From positions 124,001-188,000 of the forward strand of contig NZ_SDEB01000001.1 of the NCBI RefSeq assembly GCF_004522175.1: DNA of 64,000 nucleotides, written 5' to 3'. Positions 34,182 through 44,938 of this stretch are shown here, piece by piece; positions within the stretch are counted from its first letter, which is position 1; the number at the start of each line of letters is the position of its first letter. This stretch comes from Paracoccus ravus (lineage in GTDB: Bacteria > Pseudomonadota > Alphaproteobacteria > Rhodobacterales > Rhodobacteraceae). A program made the position numbers and the translations under genes. Under the pieces are notes generated by a model. The model ran no database searches. It was not told where the DNA came from and saw only the letters and a program-made list of their open reading frames with translations.

Positions 34182-35264
34182 TTAACGGCTTAGACCGCCC
34201 GCGACGCTGGGCACATCACCCGCCGCAAAGCCGTAATGGCGCAGCCAGCGCAGGTCGCTCTCAAAGAAGGCGCGCAGGTCGGGGATGCCGTATTTCAGCA
34301 TGGCGATCCGGTCGATGCCCATGCCGAAGGCGAAGCCCTGCCATTCATTCGAGTCGATCCCGGCGGCGGCCAGCACTTTCGGATGAACCATGCCCGAGCC
34401 GAGGATCTCGAGCCACGAGTTCCCCTCGCCGATGGTCAGCTTGCCGCCCTCCCACGAGCAGCGGATATCGACCTCGGCCGAAGGCTCGGTGAAGGGGAAA
34501 TGCGAGGCGCGGAAGCGCAGCTCGACATTGTCGACCTCGAAGAAGGCGCGGCAGAATTCCTCGAGCGTCCATTTCAGGTTCGCCATCGAGATGTCCTTGC
34601 CGAGGGCGAGGCCCTCGACTTGGTGGAACATCGGCGAATGGGTCTGGTCCATGTCCATGCGATAGACGCGGCCCGGCGCGATCACGCGGATCGGCGCGCC
34701 CGAGGCTTGCATGGCGCGGATCTGCACCGGCGAGGTATGGGTGCGCAGCACATGCGGCGGGCGCGGGTCATCCTCGGCGCGGGCCATGAAGAAGGTGTCA
34801 TGCTCCTGCCGGGCGGGATGCTCGGGCGGGATGTTCAGCGCGTCGAAATTGAACCAGTCGCTTTCGATCTGCGGGCCTTCGGCGACGCGGAAGCCCATAT
34901 CGGCGAAGATCGCGGTGACTTCCTCGGTGACCTGGCTGACCGGGTGGATGGTGCCCTGGCCGCGCGGGCGGCCCGGCAGGGTGACGTCCAGCCATTCCTC
35001 TTTCAGGCGGGCATCCAGCGCCGCGTCCTCGAGGCCCTGCTTGCGGGCGCGGAGCGCTGCGTCGATCTCGTCCTTGAGGCGGTTCAGGTCGGCACCGCGG
35101 GTCTGACGCTCTTCGGGCGTCATGCGGCCCAGTTCCTTCATCATGCCGCTGATCTCGCCCTTCTTGCCAAGCGCGCCAAGGCGCACCTGCTCCAGCGCGT
35201 CACCATCGGCAGCGCCGGAGATGCGGTCGAGATAGGACTGGCGAAGGGTGGTCAGATCGGACAT
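34182..35264 (-). CDS. pheS: Phenylalanyl-tRNA synthetase alpha subunit
   Basis: A 360-residue class II synthetase subunit: N-terminal coiled coil that contacts tRNA (residues 1-90), then the catalytic core with motif 2 (around [10 protein letters not shown] and RVYRMD) and motif 3 ([14 protein letters not shown]). It activates phenylalanine. ATG 35264 is the family start; the frame stays open to 35300. It is not followed directly by pheT here. Confidence 0.97.
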   Translation of the reverse strand: MSDLTTLRQSYLDRISGAADGDALEQVRLGALGKKGEISGMMKELGRMTPEERQTRGADLNRLKDEIDAALRARKQGLEDAALDARLKEEWLDVTLPGRPRGQGTIHPVSQVTEEVTAIFADMGFRVAEGPQIESDWFNFDALNIPPEHPARQEHDTFFMARAEDDPRPPHVLRTHTSPVQIRAMQASGAPIRVIAPGRVYRMDMDQTHSPMFHQVEGLALGKDISMANLKWTLEEFCRAFFEVDNVELRFRASHFPFTEPSAEVDIRCSWEGGKLTIGEGNSWLEILGSGMVHPKVLAAAGIDSNEWQGFAFGMGIDRIAMLKYGIPDLRAFFESDLRWLRHYGFAAGDVPSVAGGLSR

Positions 35265-35329
35265 GGCGGCTTTCCTTGCGGTTCCCGCGCGCCTTACCAC
35301 GCGCGGGCGGAATGCGAAAGTCCGGGGGT

Positions 35330-35668
35330 TCAGAAGGTCTCGGAGACCAGTTCCGCCGGGCGGCAGAGCCGCGTGGCCGAGGGGCCGGCGACGATGGGGC
35401 GCTCGACCAGAGCAGGGTTTTGCAGCATGTGATCAAGGATCGTCGCGTCGCATGCGCCGACAAGGCCGCGCTCGGCGGCGTCGGTGCCCTTGACGCGCAG
35501 CGCCTGCGCGGGCGTGACATTGGCCGCGGCCAGCAATTCGGTCAGCGCGCCGCGATCCCAGCCCTGTTTGATATAGTCGATGACTTCGGGTTCATGGCCT
35601 GCATCGCGGATCATCTGCAGCACCTTGCGCGAGGTGCTGCAGGTTGGTTTGTGGTAGATGGTGATCAC
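35330..35668 (-). CDS. ArsC-family reductase (arsenate reductase-like)
   Basis: A 112-residue thioredoxin-fold protein with the ArsC active-site cysteine C10 in KPTCSTSRK and the downstream arginine-containing ERPIV segment of glutaredoxin-dependent arsenate reductases. Beyond C10 it has one cysteine in VGACDA and one in LCRPAE. No ars operon genes lie nearby, so it may act in a general thiol role, like YffB or other ArsC relatives. It starts 3 bases before the symporter stop, on the same strand. Confidence 0.82.
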   Translation of the reverse strand: MITIYHKPTCSTSRKVLQMIRDAGHEPEVIDYIKQGWDRGALTELLAAANVTPAQALRVKGTDAAERGLVGACDATILDHMLQNPALVERPIVAGPSATRLCRPAELVSETF

Positions 35669-35671
35669 GTC

Positions 35672-37081
35672 TTACTTCCAGATCTCGTGGTTCACGCCCG
35701 GAGCGATCTCGGGATGGTCGGCCACATGGAAGGTCGGCACCCCTCCCGCCGCCCTTTGGCGCAGGTAATCGCGGGTGACATAGGCAATGGTCCCCGAAAG
35801 CGCAACGATGGCGATCAGATTGATGGTCGCCATAAGCCCCATGGATGCATCGGCAAAGTCAAAGACCGTCTGCACCTTCTGGATCGCGCCCCAGATCACC
35901 ATGGCGATGACCGCGACGCGCAAGGCCACGACCCCGGTCATGTGGTTATGTCCCAAAAAGACCATGGCGTTCTCGGCATAGGCATAGTTCCCGATGATCG
36001 AGGTGAAGGCGAAGAAGAAGATCGCCACCGCCACGAAAGTCTGGCCAAAGCCGCCGAAATGCTCGGTCAGGGCGGCCTGCGTCAGCGCGACGCCGGTCAG
36101 TTCCGCGCTGGGGATCGCGCCCGAAAGCAGGATCATCACCGCCGTAGCCGAGCAGACCATCAGCGTGTCGATGAAGACGCCGAGCGCCTGCACGAAGCCC
36201 TGGCTCGAGGGATGATGCGGCGCGGGAACGGCGACGGCGGCGATGTTCGGGGCCGAGCCCATGCCGGCCTCGTTCGAAAAGAGCCCGCGCTTGACGCCGT
36301 TCAACATCGCGGCCGCAATTCCGCCCGCAGCGCCGCCCGCCGCCTCCTGCCAGCCAAAGGCCGAGGCGATGATATGAACGAAAACGCCAGGCACCTCGGT
36401 GAAATTGGTGATCATCACCCATGCGGCGGCCAAAAGATAAGCTCCCGCCATGAAGGGCACGACGAATTCCGCAACCCGCGCGATCTGCGGGATGCCGCCA
36501 AAAATGACGATGGCAGACAGGGCGGCCACGGCGATCCCGACCGCCACCTTGTTGATGCCGAAGGCCCCGGCCGCCGCCTCGGCGATCGAGTTCGACTGCA
36601 CCGCATTGAAGATCAGCCCGAAGGTCACGATCAGCGTCACGGCAAAGATCGCCGCCAGCCAGCCCTGCCCCAGCCCCTTCTGGATGTAATAGGCCGGGCC
36701 GCCACGATACATGCCGCCGGGCCCGTGCTCCTTGTAGAGCTGCGCCAGCGTCGATTCCGCATAGGCCGTGGCCATTCCGACCAGCGCGACCATCCACATC
36801 CAGAAGATCGCCCCCGGACCGCCCAATGTCAGCGCCACCGCGACCCCGGCGATATTGCCTGTGCCGACGCGGCTTGCCAGGCTGACGGTCAGCGCCTGGA
36901 ACGGCGAGATCCCGTCCCGGTCCCCCGAGCGCGAGCCGATCACGCAGCGAAACATCTCGCCGAAATGGCGAAATTGTATGAAGCCCAGGCGGATGGTGAA
37001 AAAGATCCCCACCGCCAAAAGGCCATAAATCAGCACATATCCCCAGAAGATCGTGTTCAGGAAGTCGATGATCGCTGTCAT
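35672..37081 (-). CDS. Alanine/glycine:cation symporter (AGCS family)
   Basis: A 469-residue membrane protein with the AGCS patterns GTGNIAGVAVAL, FWMWMVALVGMATAYAESTLAQ and FSNEAGMGSAPN. These carriers import alanine or glycine with sodium or protons. ATG 37081 with AGGAG upstream gives the normal start; the frame extends to 37135 without homology. It lies in one strand block with the P450 upstream (57 bases) and the ArsC-like gene downstream (3 bases). Confidence 0.94.
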   Translation of the reverse strand: MTAIIDFLNTIFWGYVLIYGLLAVGIFFTIRLGFIQFRHFGEMFRCVIGSRSGDRDGISPFQALTVSLASRVGTGNIAGVAVALTLGGPGAIFWMWMVALVGMATAYAESTLAQLYKEHGPGGMYRGGPAYYIQKGLGQGWLAAIFAVTLIVTFGLIFNAVQSNSIAEAAAGAFGINKVAVGIAVAALSAIVIFGGIPQIARVAEFVVPFMAGAYLLAAAWVMITNFTEVPGVFVHIIASAFGWQEAAGGAAGGIAAAMLNGVKRGLFSNEAGMGSAPNIAAVAVPAPHHPSSQGFVQALGVFIDTLMVCSATAVMILLSGAIPSAELTGVALTQAALTEHFGGFGQTFVAVAIFFFAFTSIIGNYAYAENAMVFLGHNHMTGVVALRVAVIAMVIWGAIQKVQTVFDFADASMGLMATINLIAIVALSGTIAYVTRDYLRQRAAGGVPTFHVADHPEIAPGVNHEIWK

Positions 37082-37138
37082 GGGCTTGCTCCTGTTACAT
37101 GGGATAAGTCTGATATGACGGCGCGTTTCGCGCAAGAA

Positions 37139-38515
37139 TTAGCGCGGCGAAACCCTCAGCCAGACCCCGCCATGTGGCCGAAGTGTCAGGATCATGCGCG
37201 GCGCCGGAAGGCGATCCGTCAGATCGAAGCGCAGCCGCGCAAGCAGCGTCGCCAGGATGATGACCGCTTCTTGCAGCGCGAAACTCGCGCCAATGCAGAT
37301 GCGCGGCCCGGCGCCAAAGGGCAGGAAGGCAAAGCGGTCGCGCGTCACGCCGGGTCCGAAGCGCTCGGGATCGAAACGGTCGGGATCGTCCCAGAGCAGG
37401 TGGTGGCGATGCAGCGCATAGACCGGCAGCATGATCGTGTCGCCGGGCCGGATCTCGCGCCCGCATAGCCGGTCATGGATGCGCGATGTCCGCGACAGGA
37501 ATGCAGCGGGCGGGTAGAGCCGAAGCGCCTCATCGACGATCTGGCGAGTATAAGTCAGCCCCGGCAGATCCTGCGCGGTGGCGGCGCGTGCGCCCAGGAG
37601 CGCGCGGGCCTCGATGGCCGCGCGCTCCTGCACCTGCGGGTCGAAGGCCACGAGATAGAGCGCCCAGGCCAGCGTCAAGGCCGTGGTCTCATGGCCCGCC
37701 ACGATGAAGGTCAGCAGATTGTCGCGCAACTCCGCCCGTGACATCGCGCGTCCGGTCTCGGGATCGGCTCCCGCGCGCAGAAGGTCGAGCAGATCCGGAA
37801 TGGGGCGCGGGCCCGACTGCTCGCGCGCGCGGATCGCGTCATCCGCGACAAGCTTCATCCGTTTCAGATCCCGACCCGATCCGAGCCGTCCGGGACGCGG
37901 GATCCAGCCCGGCAGGCCCAGGATATCCAGCACCGAAAGCCGCGCCGTTCCGGCGATATATGTGTCGATGGCCTGATGCACCGCATCGCGGTCAAACCCC
38001 TCGCCCCCCGAGAAGGTTACGTCCGAGATCACCTCGAAGGTTGCGGCCACCGTCTCGGCAAAGACATCGACCGGACCCGTGGCGGCGGCAAGGCGGCGGC
38101 TGCTCGCCTCGGCGGCGGCGGTCATCACCGGGGCCAGAGCCTCGACATGGCGCTGCGCGAAGGCGGGCGCGGCGGCGCGGCGCTGCCAGCGCCAATGCGC
38201 ACCCTCGGCTACGAAAAGCGACTGGCCGATCGCGGGCTCCAGGATCAGCTTGGTGACCAGGGATTTCGGGTAATCCTCGACCCGGTCCTTCAGCACGACG
38301 CGCAAAGCCTCGGGGTCCATGACCATATGCCAGCGCTTGCCGGTCCTGCCCGAGACCATGGGCTGGCGTGTCGCAATCTCGGGGATCAGTTCGAGCACAT
38401 TGCGCCGCGCCGTCAGCGCAGAGCCGATAACCCCAAGCGGTTTGCGCCCCAAGGGCACGCGCGCGGGATAACCGGGTCTCTGGCTGGACTGGTGGGGTGC
38501 GCTATGCCCGTCCAT
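37139..38515 (-). CDS. Cytochrome P450
   Basis: A 458-residue P450 with the oxygen-activating I-helix motif AGHETT near residue 273, the K-helix EALR, and the heme loop [10 protein letters not shown] with the thiolate ligand C407. Soluble, no membrane anchor. The substrate is unknown; it resembles the broad bacterial/fatty-acid type group. No ferredoxin or ferredoxin reductase gene is adjacent. The start codon stands only a few bases beyond the rplT terminator stem and has no clear ribosome site, so either it has its own unusual signals or the true start is further in. Confidence 0.9.
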   Translation of the reverse strand: MDGHSAPHQSSQRPGYPARVPLGRKPLGVIGSALTARRNVLELIPEIATRQPMVSGRTGKRWHMVMDPEALRVVLKDRVEDYPKSLVTKLILEPAIGQSLFVAEGAHWRWQRRAAAPAFAQRHVEALAPVMTAAAEASSRRLAAATGPVDVFAETVAATFEVISDVTFSGGEGFDRDAVHQAIDTYIAGTARLSVLDILGLPGWIPRPGRLGSGRDLKRMKLVADDAIRAREQSGPRPIPDLLDLLRAGADPETGRAMSRAELRDNLLTFIVAGHETTALTLAWALYLVAFDPQVQERAAIEARALLGARAATAQDLPGLTYTRQIVDEALRLYPPAAFLSRTSRIHDRLCGREIRPGDTIMLPVYALHRHHLLWDDPDRFDPERFGPGVTRDRFAFLPFGAGPRICIGASFALQEAVIILATLLARLRFDLTDRLPAPRMILTLRPHGGVWLRVSPR

Positions 38516-38523
38516 GAACGACA

Positions 38524-38548
38524 AAACCCGCACCGAAGGCGCGGGTTT
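38524..38548 (-). terminator. Terminator downstream of rplT
   Basis: AAACCCGC / GCGGGTTT arms with an inner CC-GAA-GG hairpin, then TTTTGTC on the minus strand. Located 32 bases after the rplT stop and directly before the P450 start codon. Confidence 0.8.
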
Positions 38549-38579
38549 CATCGTCTTTCACCTTTTTCAGGCGATCAGA

Positions 38580-38939
38580 TCAGGCAGCAGCCTTGGCTTG
38601 CGCGACGACGGCGGCGAAAGCCTCCGGCTCGTGCACGGCCAGGTCGGCCAGAACCTTGCGGTCAACTTCGATGCCGGCTTTCGCCAGAGCAGCGATGAAG
38701 CGCGAATAGGTCATCTCGGCATCAATCGCGCGCACAGCGGCGTTGATACGCTGGATCCACAGCGCGCGGAAGTTACGCTTGCGGGCCTTGCGGTCGCGGG
38801 TCGCGTATTGGTTGGCCTTGTCGACAGCCTGGGTCGCGGTGCGGAAGTTACGCGAACGGTTGCCGTAATAGCCTTTCGCCGCGTCAAGAACCTTCTTGTG
38901 GCGGGCGTGGGTGACTTTACCCGATTTGACTCGTGCCAT
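38580..38939 (-). CDS. rplT: 50S ribosomal protein L20
   Basis: A 119-residue, highly basic protein starting [30 protein letters not shown] sequence, the standard bL20. It is needed early in 50S assembly and represses its own operon in many bacteria. It follows rpmI by 12 bases. The usual infC neighbour is not present upstream. Confidence 0.98.
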   Translation of the reverse strand: MARVKSGKVTHARHKKVLDAAKGYYGNRSRNFRTATQAVDKANQYATRDRKARKRNFRALWIQRINAAVRAIDAEMTYSRFIAALAKAGIEVDRKVLADLAVHEPEAFAAVVAQAKAAA

Positions 38940-38951
38940 GTCCGGTTCTCC

Positions 38952-39152
38952 TTAGCGGTTGTAGGGCATGTATTTCTTGACGATTTTCGCGTCCGCATCG
39001 GACAGGATCATGGTCCCGGTCACGTCGCGGATGAATTTCGTCGAGCGCTTGATCATGCCGTGGCGCTTGCCAGCCGGGCCAGCTTTCACTTTGCCCGAGG
39101 CCGTCATCGAGAACCGCTTTTTGGCGGCCGATTTGGTCTTCATCTTCGGCAT
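38952..39152 (-). CDS. rpmI: 50S ribosomal protein L35
   Basis: A 66-residue basic protein ([14 protein letters not shown] start, [13 protein letters not shown] end), the standard bL35. AAGGAGAG immediately before ATG 39152 is a strong ribosome site and rules out the longer frame to 39257. First gene of the rpmI-rplT operon. Confidence 0.98.
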   Translation of the reverse strand: MPKMKTKSAAKKRFSMTASGKVKAGPAGKRHGMIKRSTKFIRDVTGTMILSDADAKIVKKYMPYNR

Positions 39153-39228
39153 TTTACTCTCCTTGCGGTCAGAGTGAACGCACGCCTCGGCAATGCCATA
39201 TTGGCCGGACGTGCGGGTGGAAGCGCGC

Positions 39229-39257
39229 CCTATACGGGTGCGCCGGGAAAAATGCAA
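39229..39257 (-). promoter_or_regulatory. Probable promoter of rpmI-rplT
   Basis: On the minus strand TTGCAT (39257-39252), a 17-base spacer and TATAGG (39234-39229). This gives a leader of about 70 bases before rpmI. It is among the best sigma-70-like matches I see in the window. Confidence 0.55.
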
Positions 39258-39260
39258 GCC

Positions 39261-39572
39261 CTATTGGCTGGGCTGGCTGGTCGCGGGTGCCTCTGCCGAC
39301 GCGCTCTCGGACGCGGCTGGGGCGGCTTCCGGGGCGGGGGCGGTCTCTGGAGCGGGCGCTTCGGTCCCGGTCACCCGCGCCCAGTACCGGGCCAGGGTCT
39401 CGAGGCTCAGCGGGCGTTCAGCGATCAGGCTTCCGGCGAAAAGCGCCCCCAGACCAAGAACCAATGCGATGGCCGCCCCGCGCGGCGCGCGGGTCTGGAC
39501 GACCGCGATGATGGCCATGAGGACCGACAGGGCGCAAAGCGCCACGCCGACCAGCAGCAGGATGTCGATCAT
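39261..39572 (-). CDS. Small two-helix membrane protein with Ala/Pro/Glu tail
   Basis: A 103-residue protein: two hydrophobic helices (about residues 3-25 and 33-48), then a short amphipathic part and a low-complexity tail of A, P, E and S (EAPAPETAPAPEAAPAASES region). No family recognised; resembles small integral membrane proteins found beside pyk in related genomes, which I state only as an impression. It lies 39 bases downstream of pyk on the same strand. Confidence 0.6.
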   Translation of the reverse strand: MIDILLLVGVALCALSVLMAIIAVVQTRAPRGAAIALVLGLGALFAGSLIAERPLSLETLARYWARVTGTEAPAPETAPAPEAAPAASESASAEAPATSQPSQ

Positions 39573-39611
39573 CGATGGTCCCTCATCGCCGGAATGATTG
39601 CGTTCAAAGGC

Positions 39612-41057
39612 TTATTCCGGATCGGTGCGATAGATCAAGCGTTCGTCGCAGGGCGCGATGCGCAGGATATTCGTCGTTCCCGACTGGTTGAAGGGCACGC
39701 CCGCGGTCACCACGATCTGGTTCGTCTCGTCGGCAAAACCGAAATCGCGCGCCGCCTTGGCCGCATTCACCACCGCCTGCTTGAAGCGTTCGAGCGAGGG
39801 CGTCAGCACGCAATGCGTGCCCCAGGTCAGGCAAAGTCTGCGCAGCGTCGGGATTTCCGAGGACATGGCGATGATCGGCACGCGCGGACGCTCGCGGGCG
39901 ATCAGGCTGCCCGTGGTGCCCGATTGGGTAAAGGCGCAGATCGCGGAAATATCGGTCGTCTCGGCAATCTCGCGGGCGGCGGCGACGATGCCATCTGCGA
40001 CCGTTTGACGCTTGGCCTGGCGCGAGCTTTCGATGATTTCGCGATAGGTCGGGTCCGATTCGACCGAGCGCGCGACCGCATCCATCGTGCTGACCGCCTC
40101 GACCGGATAGGCCCCGGCGGCGCTTTCCGCCGACAGCATGATCGCATCCGCGCCCTCATAGATCGCGGTCGCAACGTCTGACACTTCGGCGCGAGTCGGC
40201 ATCGGGCTTTCGATCATCGATTCCAGCATCTGGGTCGCGACGATCACGGGTTTCGCCGCCGCGCGGCAGGCACGGGTCAGGCGCTTCTGGATCGGCGGGA
40301 CCGAATGGACGGGCAATTCGACGCCCAGATCGCCCCGCGCCACCATGATCCCGTCCGAGACCTTGAGGATTTCCGAAAACGCACGAACGGCGGCGGGTTT
40401 CTCGATCTTCGACAGGATGGCGGCGCGGCCCTTGGCGAGCTTGCGAGCCTCGATGACGTCCTCGGGGCGCTGGACGAAGGACAAAGCCAGCCAGTCTGCG
40501 CCCAGTTCGCAGGCGAATTCCAGATCTTCACGGTCCTTGTCGGACAGCGCCGCCAGCGGCAGCACCACATCGGGCACGTTCACGCCCTTGCGGTTCGAGA
40601 TCGGCCCACCTGCCGTAACCGTGCAATTGGCGAAATCCGCGCCGCAATCCTGCACCTGCAACCGGATCTTGCCGTCATTGACCAGCAGTTCCGAGCCGGC
40701 CTGAAGCGCCGCGAAAATCTCGGGATGGGGCAGTTGTACACGTTCGATCGTGCCCGGCGTCTCGTCGAGGTCAAAGCGGAAAGCCTGACCCTCGGTCAGG
40801 TCGTGCGGGCCTTCAGCAAAAGTGCCCACGCGCAGTTTCGGGCCTTGCAGGTCGGCCAGAACGGCGATCGGACGGCCCGATTCGGCCTCGACGCGGCGAA
40901 TGATGTCATAGCGCGCGCGCTGCTCATCATGGGTGCCGTGACTCATATTCAGGCGGAAAACATCCGCACCCGCCTCGAACAGCGCCCGGATCGTGGCGAA
41001 ATCGCTGGAGGCTGGCCCGAGGGTTGCCACAATCTTGACCTTGCGATGCCGTCTCAT
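39612..41057 (-). CDS. pyk: Pyruvate kinase
   Basis: A 481-residue pyruvate kinase with KIVATLGPAS at the N-terminus, LNMSHGTHDEQ, the catalytic block around AAILSKIEKPAAV and MVARGDLGVE, and the MLESMI motif, with a normal C-terminal allosteric domain. It makes pyruvate and ATP from phosphoenolpyruvate and ADP. Divergent from the N-formylglutamate amidohydrolase gene by 120 bases. Confidence 0.97.
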   Translation of the reverse strand: MRRHRKVKIVATLGPASSDFATIRALFEAGADVFRLNMSHGTHDEQRARYDIIRRVEAESGRPIAVLADLQGPKLRVGTFAEGPHDLTEGQAFRFDLDETPGTIERVQLPHPEIFAALQAGSELLVNDGKIRLQVQDCGADFANCTVTAGGPISNRKGVNVPDVVLPLAALSDKDREDLEFACELGADWLALSFVQRPEDVIEARKLAKGRAAILSKIEKPAAVRAFSEILKVSDGIMVARGDLGVELPVHSVPPIQKRLTRACRAAAKPVIVATQMLESMIESPMPTRAEVSDVATAIYEGADAIMLSAESAAGAYPVEAVSTMDAVARSVESDPTYREIIESSRQAKRQTVADGIVAAAREIAETTDISAICAFTQSGTTGSLIARERPRVPIIAMSSEIPTLRRLCLTWGTHCVLTPSLERFKQAVVNAAKAARDFGFADETNQIVVTAGVPFNQSGTTNILRIAPCDERLIYRTDPE

Positions 41058-41177
41058 CCGGTTCTCCCGTCCGTGTTTGCGCTAGCACGCGCTGTATATC
41101 CCCAAGCCCAGCCTCGCGGCAACTGGCGCAGGTCCAAGGGCTTGTCTAAACCTTGCGATCAAGAAGGCCAAGGAACC

Positions 41178-41918
41178 ATGACGGCAGCAGCTTTTACCAC
41201 CATCGGATGTGACCGGGCGTCGCGCTGGCTCATCACCTGCGATCACGCCTCGAACCGCGTACCGGACTGGATCAATGGCGGCGATCTGGGCATCGCGCCC
41301 GAGGACATGGCCCGCCACATCGCCTATGACGTGGGCGCGGCGGGACTGTCGCGCATGCTGGCCGATAGGCTCGACGCCCCGGCGATCCTGTCGAATTTCT
41401 CGCGCCTCGTGATCGACCCGAATCGGGGCGAGGATGACCCGACGCTCTTGATGCGGATCTATGACGGCACGGTGATCCCCGCCAATCGCCGCATGGACGC
41501 GACCGAACGCGCACGGCGGCTGGAGCTGCTCTATCGTCCCTATCACAGCGCTTATGCCGCATTGGCGGCCGCCCATCCGCGCCGCGCGATCTGCGCCATT
41601 CACAGCTTTACACGGCAGTTGCGCGGCCGGGCGCGCCGACCTTGGGAAGTCGGCGTGCTTTATTCCCATCGCGACGAAAGGCTGGGTCCGCCCTTGATCC
41701 GCGAATGCCGCGACAAGGGCTGGGTCACCGGCGACAACGAGCCCTATTCCGGCCATCTGGACGGCGATTCGATCGACAGGCATGGTCTTGCCCATGGCCG
41801 CCCCAATGTGCTGATCGAAATCTGCAACGACCTGATCGAGGATGCCGCCGGGCAAATGCTCTGGGCCGAGCGGCTGGCGGGGGTGCTTGCGGGTTTTCTG
41901 GACCGCCACGGCCATTAG
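41178..41918 (+). CDS. N-formylglutamate amidohydrolase family protein
   Basis: A 246-residue protein of the FGase (HutG-type) family: TCDHASNRVPDW near the N-terminus, SRLVIDPNR, the IHSFTR segment and VLIEICNDLI near the end. The family contains zinc-dependent hydrolases of N-formylglutamate from histidine breakdown. No other hut gene is near, so substrate is uncertain. AAGGA at 41170-41174 selects ATG 41178. Its stop overlaps the priA stop by 3 bases (convergent). Confidence 0.87.
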   Translation: MTAAAFTTIGCDRASRWLITCDHASNRVPDWINGGDLGIAPEDMARHIAYDVGAAGLSRMLADRLDAPAILSNFSRLVIDPNRGEDDPTLLMRIYDGTVIPANRRMDATERARRLELLYRPYHSAYAALAAAHPRRAICAIHSFTRQLRGRARRPWEVGVLYSHRDERLGPPLIRECRDKGWVTGDNEPYSGHLDGDSIDRHGLAHGRPNVLIEICNDLIEDAAGQMLWAERLAGVLAGFLDRHGH

Positions 41919-44116
41919 AAAAAGCTCTGCGGGTCTATATCAACGGATAGGCGGAGATTCGGCGGTGCCTTGGGCGCGATAGCCAGCCATTCCGAGATTG
42001 CCTGCTGCAAGGGGGCCTGCCGCGGCGCGCGAATCAGCATCCGCACCCGGTAACGCCCCCTGATACGGGCGATGGGCGCGGGCGCGGGGCCCCAAAGCTC
42101 GGCTCCGACCGATCGCAGCGGCCCGCCGCGGCGCGCCAGTTCGCGGGCGTAATCCTCGACCACGGGCTGATCGGGATGCGAGAGGATCACCCCCGCCAGC
42201 CGGCCGAAGGGCGGCATCCCGGCCTGCTGGCGCTGCATCGCCTCGGCATCCCAGAATTCCTCATCCTCGCCCGAGAGGATCGCGCGGATCACCGGATGCT
42301 CGGGCTGGTGGGTCTGCAAAAGCGCGAGGCCCCGCGCCTCGCCGCCTTCGCGACCGGCCCGGCCCGCGACCTGGCGCATCAGTTGGAAGCTGCGCTCGGC
42401 CGCGCGCATGTCGGCACCTTGCAGCCCGAGATCGGCGTCGATCACGCCGACCAGCGTCAGGCCGGGGAAATTGTGCCCCTTGGCGACGATCTGGGTGCCG
42501 ATGATGATGTCGGTCTCACCGGCGCTGATCTCGGCAATGGCCTCTTTCAGCGCGCGGGCGGAATGGAACAGGTCCGAGGACAGCACCGTCGCCCGGGCCT
42601 CGGGGAAGCGCTCGGCGACCTCCTCGGCGAGGCGCTCGACGCCGGGGCCGATGGCGGTCATCCTGCCCTCGACGCCGCAGCTCGGGCAGGCGACGGGCAC
42701 GGGCCGGGTCTCGCCGCATTGGTGGCAGACGAGGCGATTCTGGAACCGGTGCTCGACCATGCGGGCATCGCATTGCTCGCAGCCGACCTGCTGGCCGCAG
42801 GCCCGGCAGGCGGTGATCGGGGCATAGCCGCGCCGGTTCAGGAACAGAAGCGACTGCTCGCCCCTTGCCTTGCGCGCGCGGATCTCGGCGGCAAGGCGCG
42901 GGCTGATCCAGCGGCCCTTCTCCATCTCCTGCTTGCGCAGGTCGATCGCGCCCATCTCGGGCAGTTCCGCCGTGCCATAGCGCGCGCGCAGATCGATGCG
43001 GGCATATTTTCCCGCCCCCGCATTCACCCAACTTTCCAGCGAGGGCGTGGCCGAGGCCAGCACCACCTGCGCACCCGCGACCGAGGCGCGCAGCACCGCC
43101 ATGTCGCGGGCGCTGTAAAAGACGACATCCTCCTGCTTGTAGGAGCTGTCATGCTCTTCATCGACGACGATCAGGCCAAGATCGGCAAAGGGCAGGAACA
43201 GCGCCGAGCGCGCGCCCACGACCATGCCGACATGGTTCGTCGCGGCCATGGTCCACAACCTGCGGCGTTCGGTGCGCGTGATGCCCGAATGCCATTCGCC
43301 GGGACGCTCGCCGAAACGCGCCTCGACGCGGTTCAGGAATTCCGAGGACAGCGCGATCTCGGGCAGCAGGACCAGCGCCTGCCGCCCCTGCCGCAGACAT
43401 TCCGCGACGGCTTCCAGATAGACCTCGGTCTTGCCCGAGCCGGTGACGCCGCGCAAAAGCGTCGTGCCGTAGCGGCGGCCCTGAAGCGCCGTGCGCAATT
43501 GCTGCGCCGCCTCGGCCTGATCGGGGGCCAGCGGCTTGCCCGGCAGATCGGGATCGAGCTTGGGATAGGGCGTATCGCGCGGGGCTAAGGTCTCGGTCAG
43601 CGTGCCCGCCTTGACCAGACCTTGAACGACGCTGGAGGTGACCCCGGCCAGTTGCGCCAGTTCCGAGGGCGCGAAACCCGCCCCGCCGTGATCCTCGATC
43701 ACCTGCAGGACGGCTGCGCGGGCATCTGTCATGCGCTCGGGCGGCGGACCGGCGCGATGGATCACCCGCCGGGCCGAGGGCGGCTGATCCAGATCCGGGG
43801 CCCGCGTCGCCATCCGCAGCATCGCGGGCAGCGGCGTCAGGGTATATTCCCCCATCCGGGTCAGGAACTCGATCATCTCGGGGGCAAGCGGCGGCGCATC
43901 GACCAGCCGCGCGACGGGGCGCAGTTTCGAGGCATCGAAATCCCCCATGCCCGGCCCCCAGACCGCGCCCATGACCCGGCGCGGCCCCAAAGGCACGACG
44001 ACCAGCTGGCCCAGCCGCACGCCGCCCTCGGGCGCGAGATAGTCGAGGATGCCCACGACCTCTTGCGTCAGCACGGCAATGCGCGTGCCATGGGGGTAGA
44101 AAAGCGGCCGCTCCAT
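41915..44116 (-). CDS. priA: Primosomal replication helicase PriA
   Basis: A 733-residue PriA: N-terminal DNA-binding domain, Walker [13 protein letters not shown] box ([14 protein letters not shown]), and between the helicase lobes a zinc module of eight cysteines ([19 protein letters not shown] and CPSCG). It reloads DnaB at stalled forks. Slightly short against E. coli but usual for Alphaproteobacteria. The start at 44116 ([18 protein letters not shown]) is good. Confidence 0.95.
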   Translation of the reverse strand: MERPLFYPHGTRIAVLTQEVVGILDYLAPEGGVRLGQLVVVPLGPRRVMGAVWGPGMGDFDASKLRPVARLVDAPPLAPEMIEFLTRMGEYTLTPLPAMLRMATRAPDLDQPPSARRVIHRAGPPPERMTDARAAVLQVIEDHGGAGFAPSELAQLAGVTSSVVQGLVKAGTLTETLAPRDTPYPKLDPDLPGKPLAPDQAEAAQQLRTALQGRRYGTTLLRGVTGSGKTEVYLEAVAECLRQGRQALVLLPEIALSSEFLNRVEARFGERPGEWHSGITRTERRRLWTMAATNHVGMVVGARSALFLPFADLGLIVVDEEHDSSYKQEDVVFYSARDMAVLRASVAGAQVVLASATPSLESWVNAGAGKYARIDLRARYGTAELPEMGAIDLRKQEMEKGRWISPRLAAEIRARKARGEQSLLFLNRRGYAPITACRACGQQVGCEQCDARMVEHRFQNRLVCHQCGETRPVPVACPSCGVEGRMTAIGPGVERLAEEVAERFPEARATVLSSDLFHSARALKEAIAEISAGETDIIIGTQIVAKGHNFPGLTLVGVIDADLGLQGADMRAAERSFQLMRQVAGRAGREGGEARGLALLQTHQPEHPVIRAILSGEDEEFWDAEAMQRQQAGMPPFGRLAGVILSHPDQPVVEDYARELARRGGPLRSVGAELWGPAPAPIARIRGRYRVRMLIRAPRQAPLQQAISEWLAIAPKAPPNLRLSVDIDPQSFF

Positions 44117-44284
44117 CGGTCAGAGCATGAATCTGTTGCTTCGGGCGTTCACGCGGGTCTCCGGCAGGGCGTGGCAGGATTGTGGCACGCCGCGTCCTTC
44201 GGCCGCAAGCCGCCCGCCCGGACTTCACCCGCGAGCCATTATCGGCTAAACCCACACCAAATCCCGAAAGCAAGGCCATCTGCC

Positions 44285-44938
44285 ATGAAATTCTTCGTCG
44301 ATACCGCCGACACCGCCGCCATTCGTGAACTGAACGATCTGGGCATGGTCGATGGCGTCACTACCAACCCCTCGCTGATCCTGAAATCGGGCCGCGACAT
44401 CATCGAAGTGACCAAGGAAATCTGCGACATCGTCGAAGGCCCGGTCAGCGCCGAGGTGGTCGCGAAAGACGCCGCCGAGATGATCCGCGAAGGCAAGCAC
44501 CTGGCCGAGATCGCCAAGAACATCACCGTCAAGGTCCCGCTGACCTGGGACGGCCTCAAGGCCTGTAAGGCGCTGTCGTCCGAAGGCCACATGGTCAACG
44601 TGACGCTGTGCTTCTCGGCAGCGCAGGCGATCCTGGCCGCGAAAGCTGGCGCGACCTTCATCAGCCCCTTCATCGGCCGTCTGGACGACATCAACCTCGA
44701 CGGGATGCAGCTGATCGAGGACATCCGCACGATCTATGACAATTACGACTTCCGCACCGAGATCCTGGCGGCCTCGATCCGCTCGGTGAACCACATCACC
44801 GACGCTGCCCGCGTCGGCGCCGATGTCATCACCGCGCCGCCGGCCGTGATCAAGTCGATGGTCAACCACGTCCTGACCGACAAGGGTCTGGCGCAGTTCG
44901 ACGCCGACTGGGCCAAGACCGGCCAGAAGATCGGCTGA
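44285..44938 (+). CDS. tal: Transaldolase (fructose-6-phosphate aldolase-like small form)
   Basis: A 217-residue single-domain transaldolase of the TalC/FSA type: [24 protein letters not shown], and the Schiff-base lysine K83 in [10 protein letters not shown]. It works in the non-oxidative pentose phosphate pathway or cleaves fructose 6-phosphate; this length group includes true transaldolases in Bacillus and Alphaproteobacteria. The stop overlaps the start of the DUF484 gene (TGATG). Confidence 0.92.
   Translation: MKFFVDTADTAAIRELNDLGMVDGVTTNPSLILKSGRDIIEVTKEICDIVEGPVSAEVVAKDAAEMIREGKHLAEIAKNITVKVPLTWDGLKACKALSSEGHMVNVTLCFSAAQAILAAKAGATFISPFIGRLDDINLDGMQLIEDIRTIYDNYDFRTEILAASIRSVNHITDAARVGADVITAPPAVIKSMVNHVLTDKGLAQFDADWAKTGQKIG

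Noticed and set aside
35330..35668. Arsenic resistance locus
   Set aside because: The ArsC-like gene has no arsR, arsB or acr3 neighbours, so a resistance operon is not supported.
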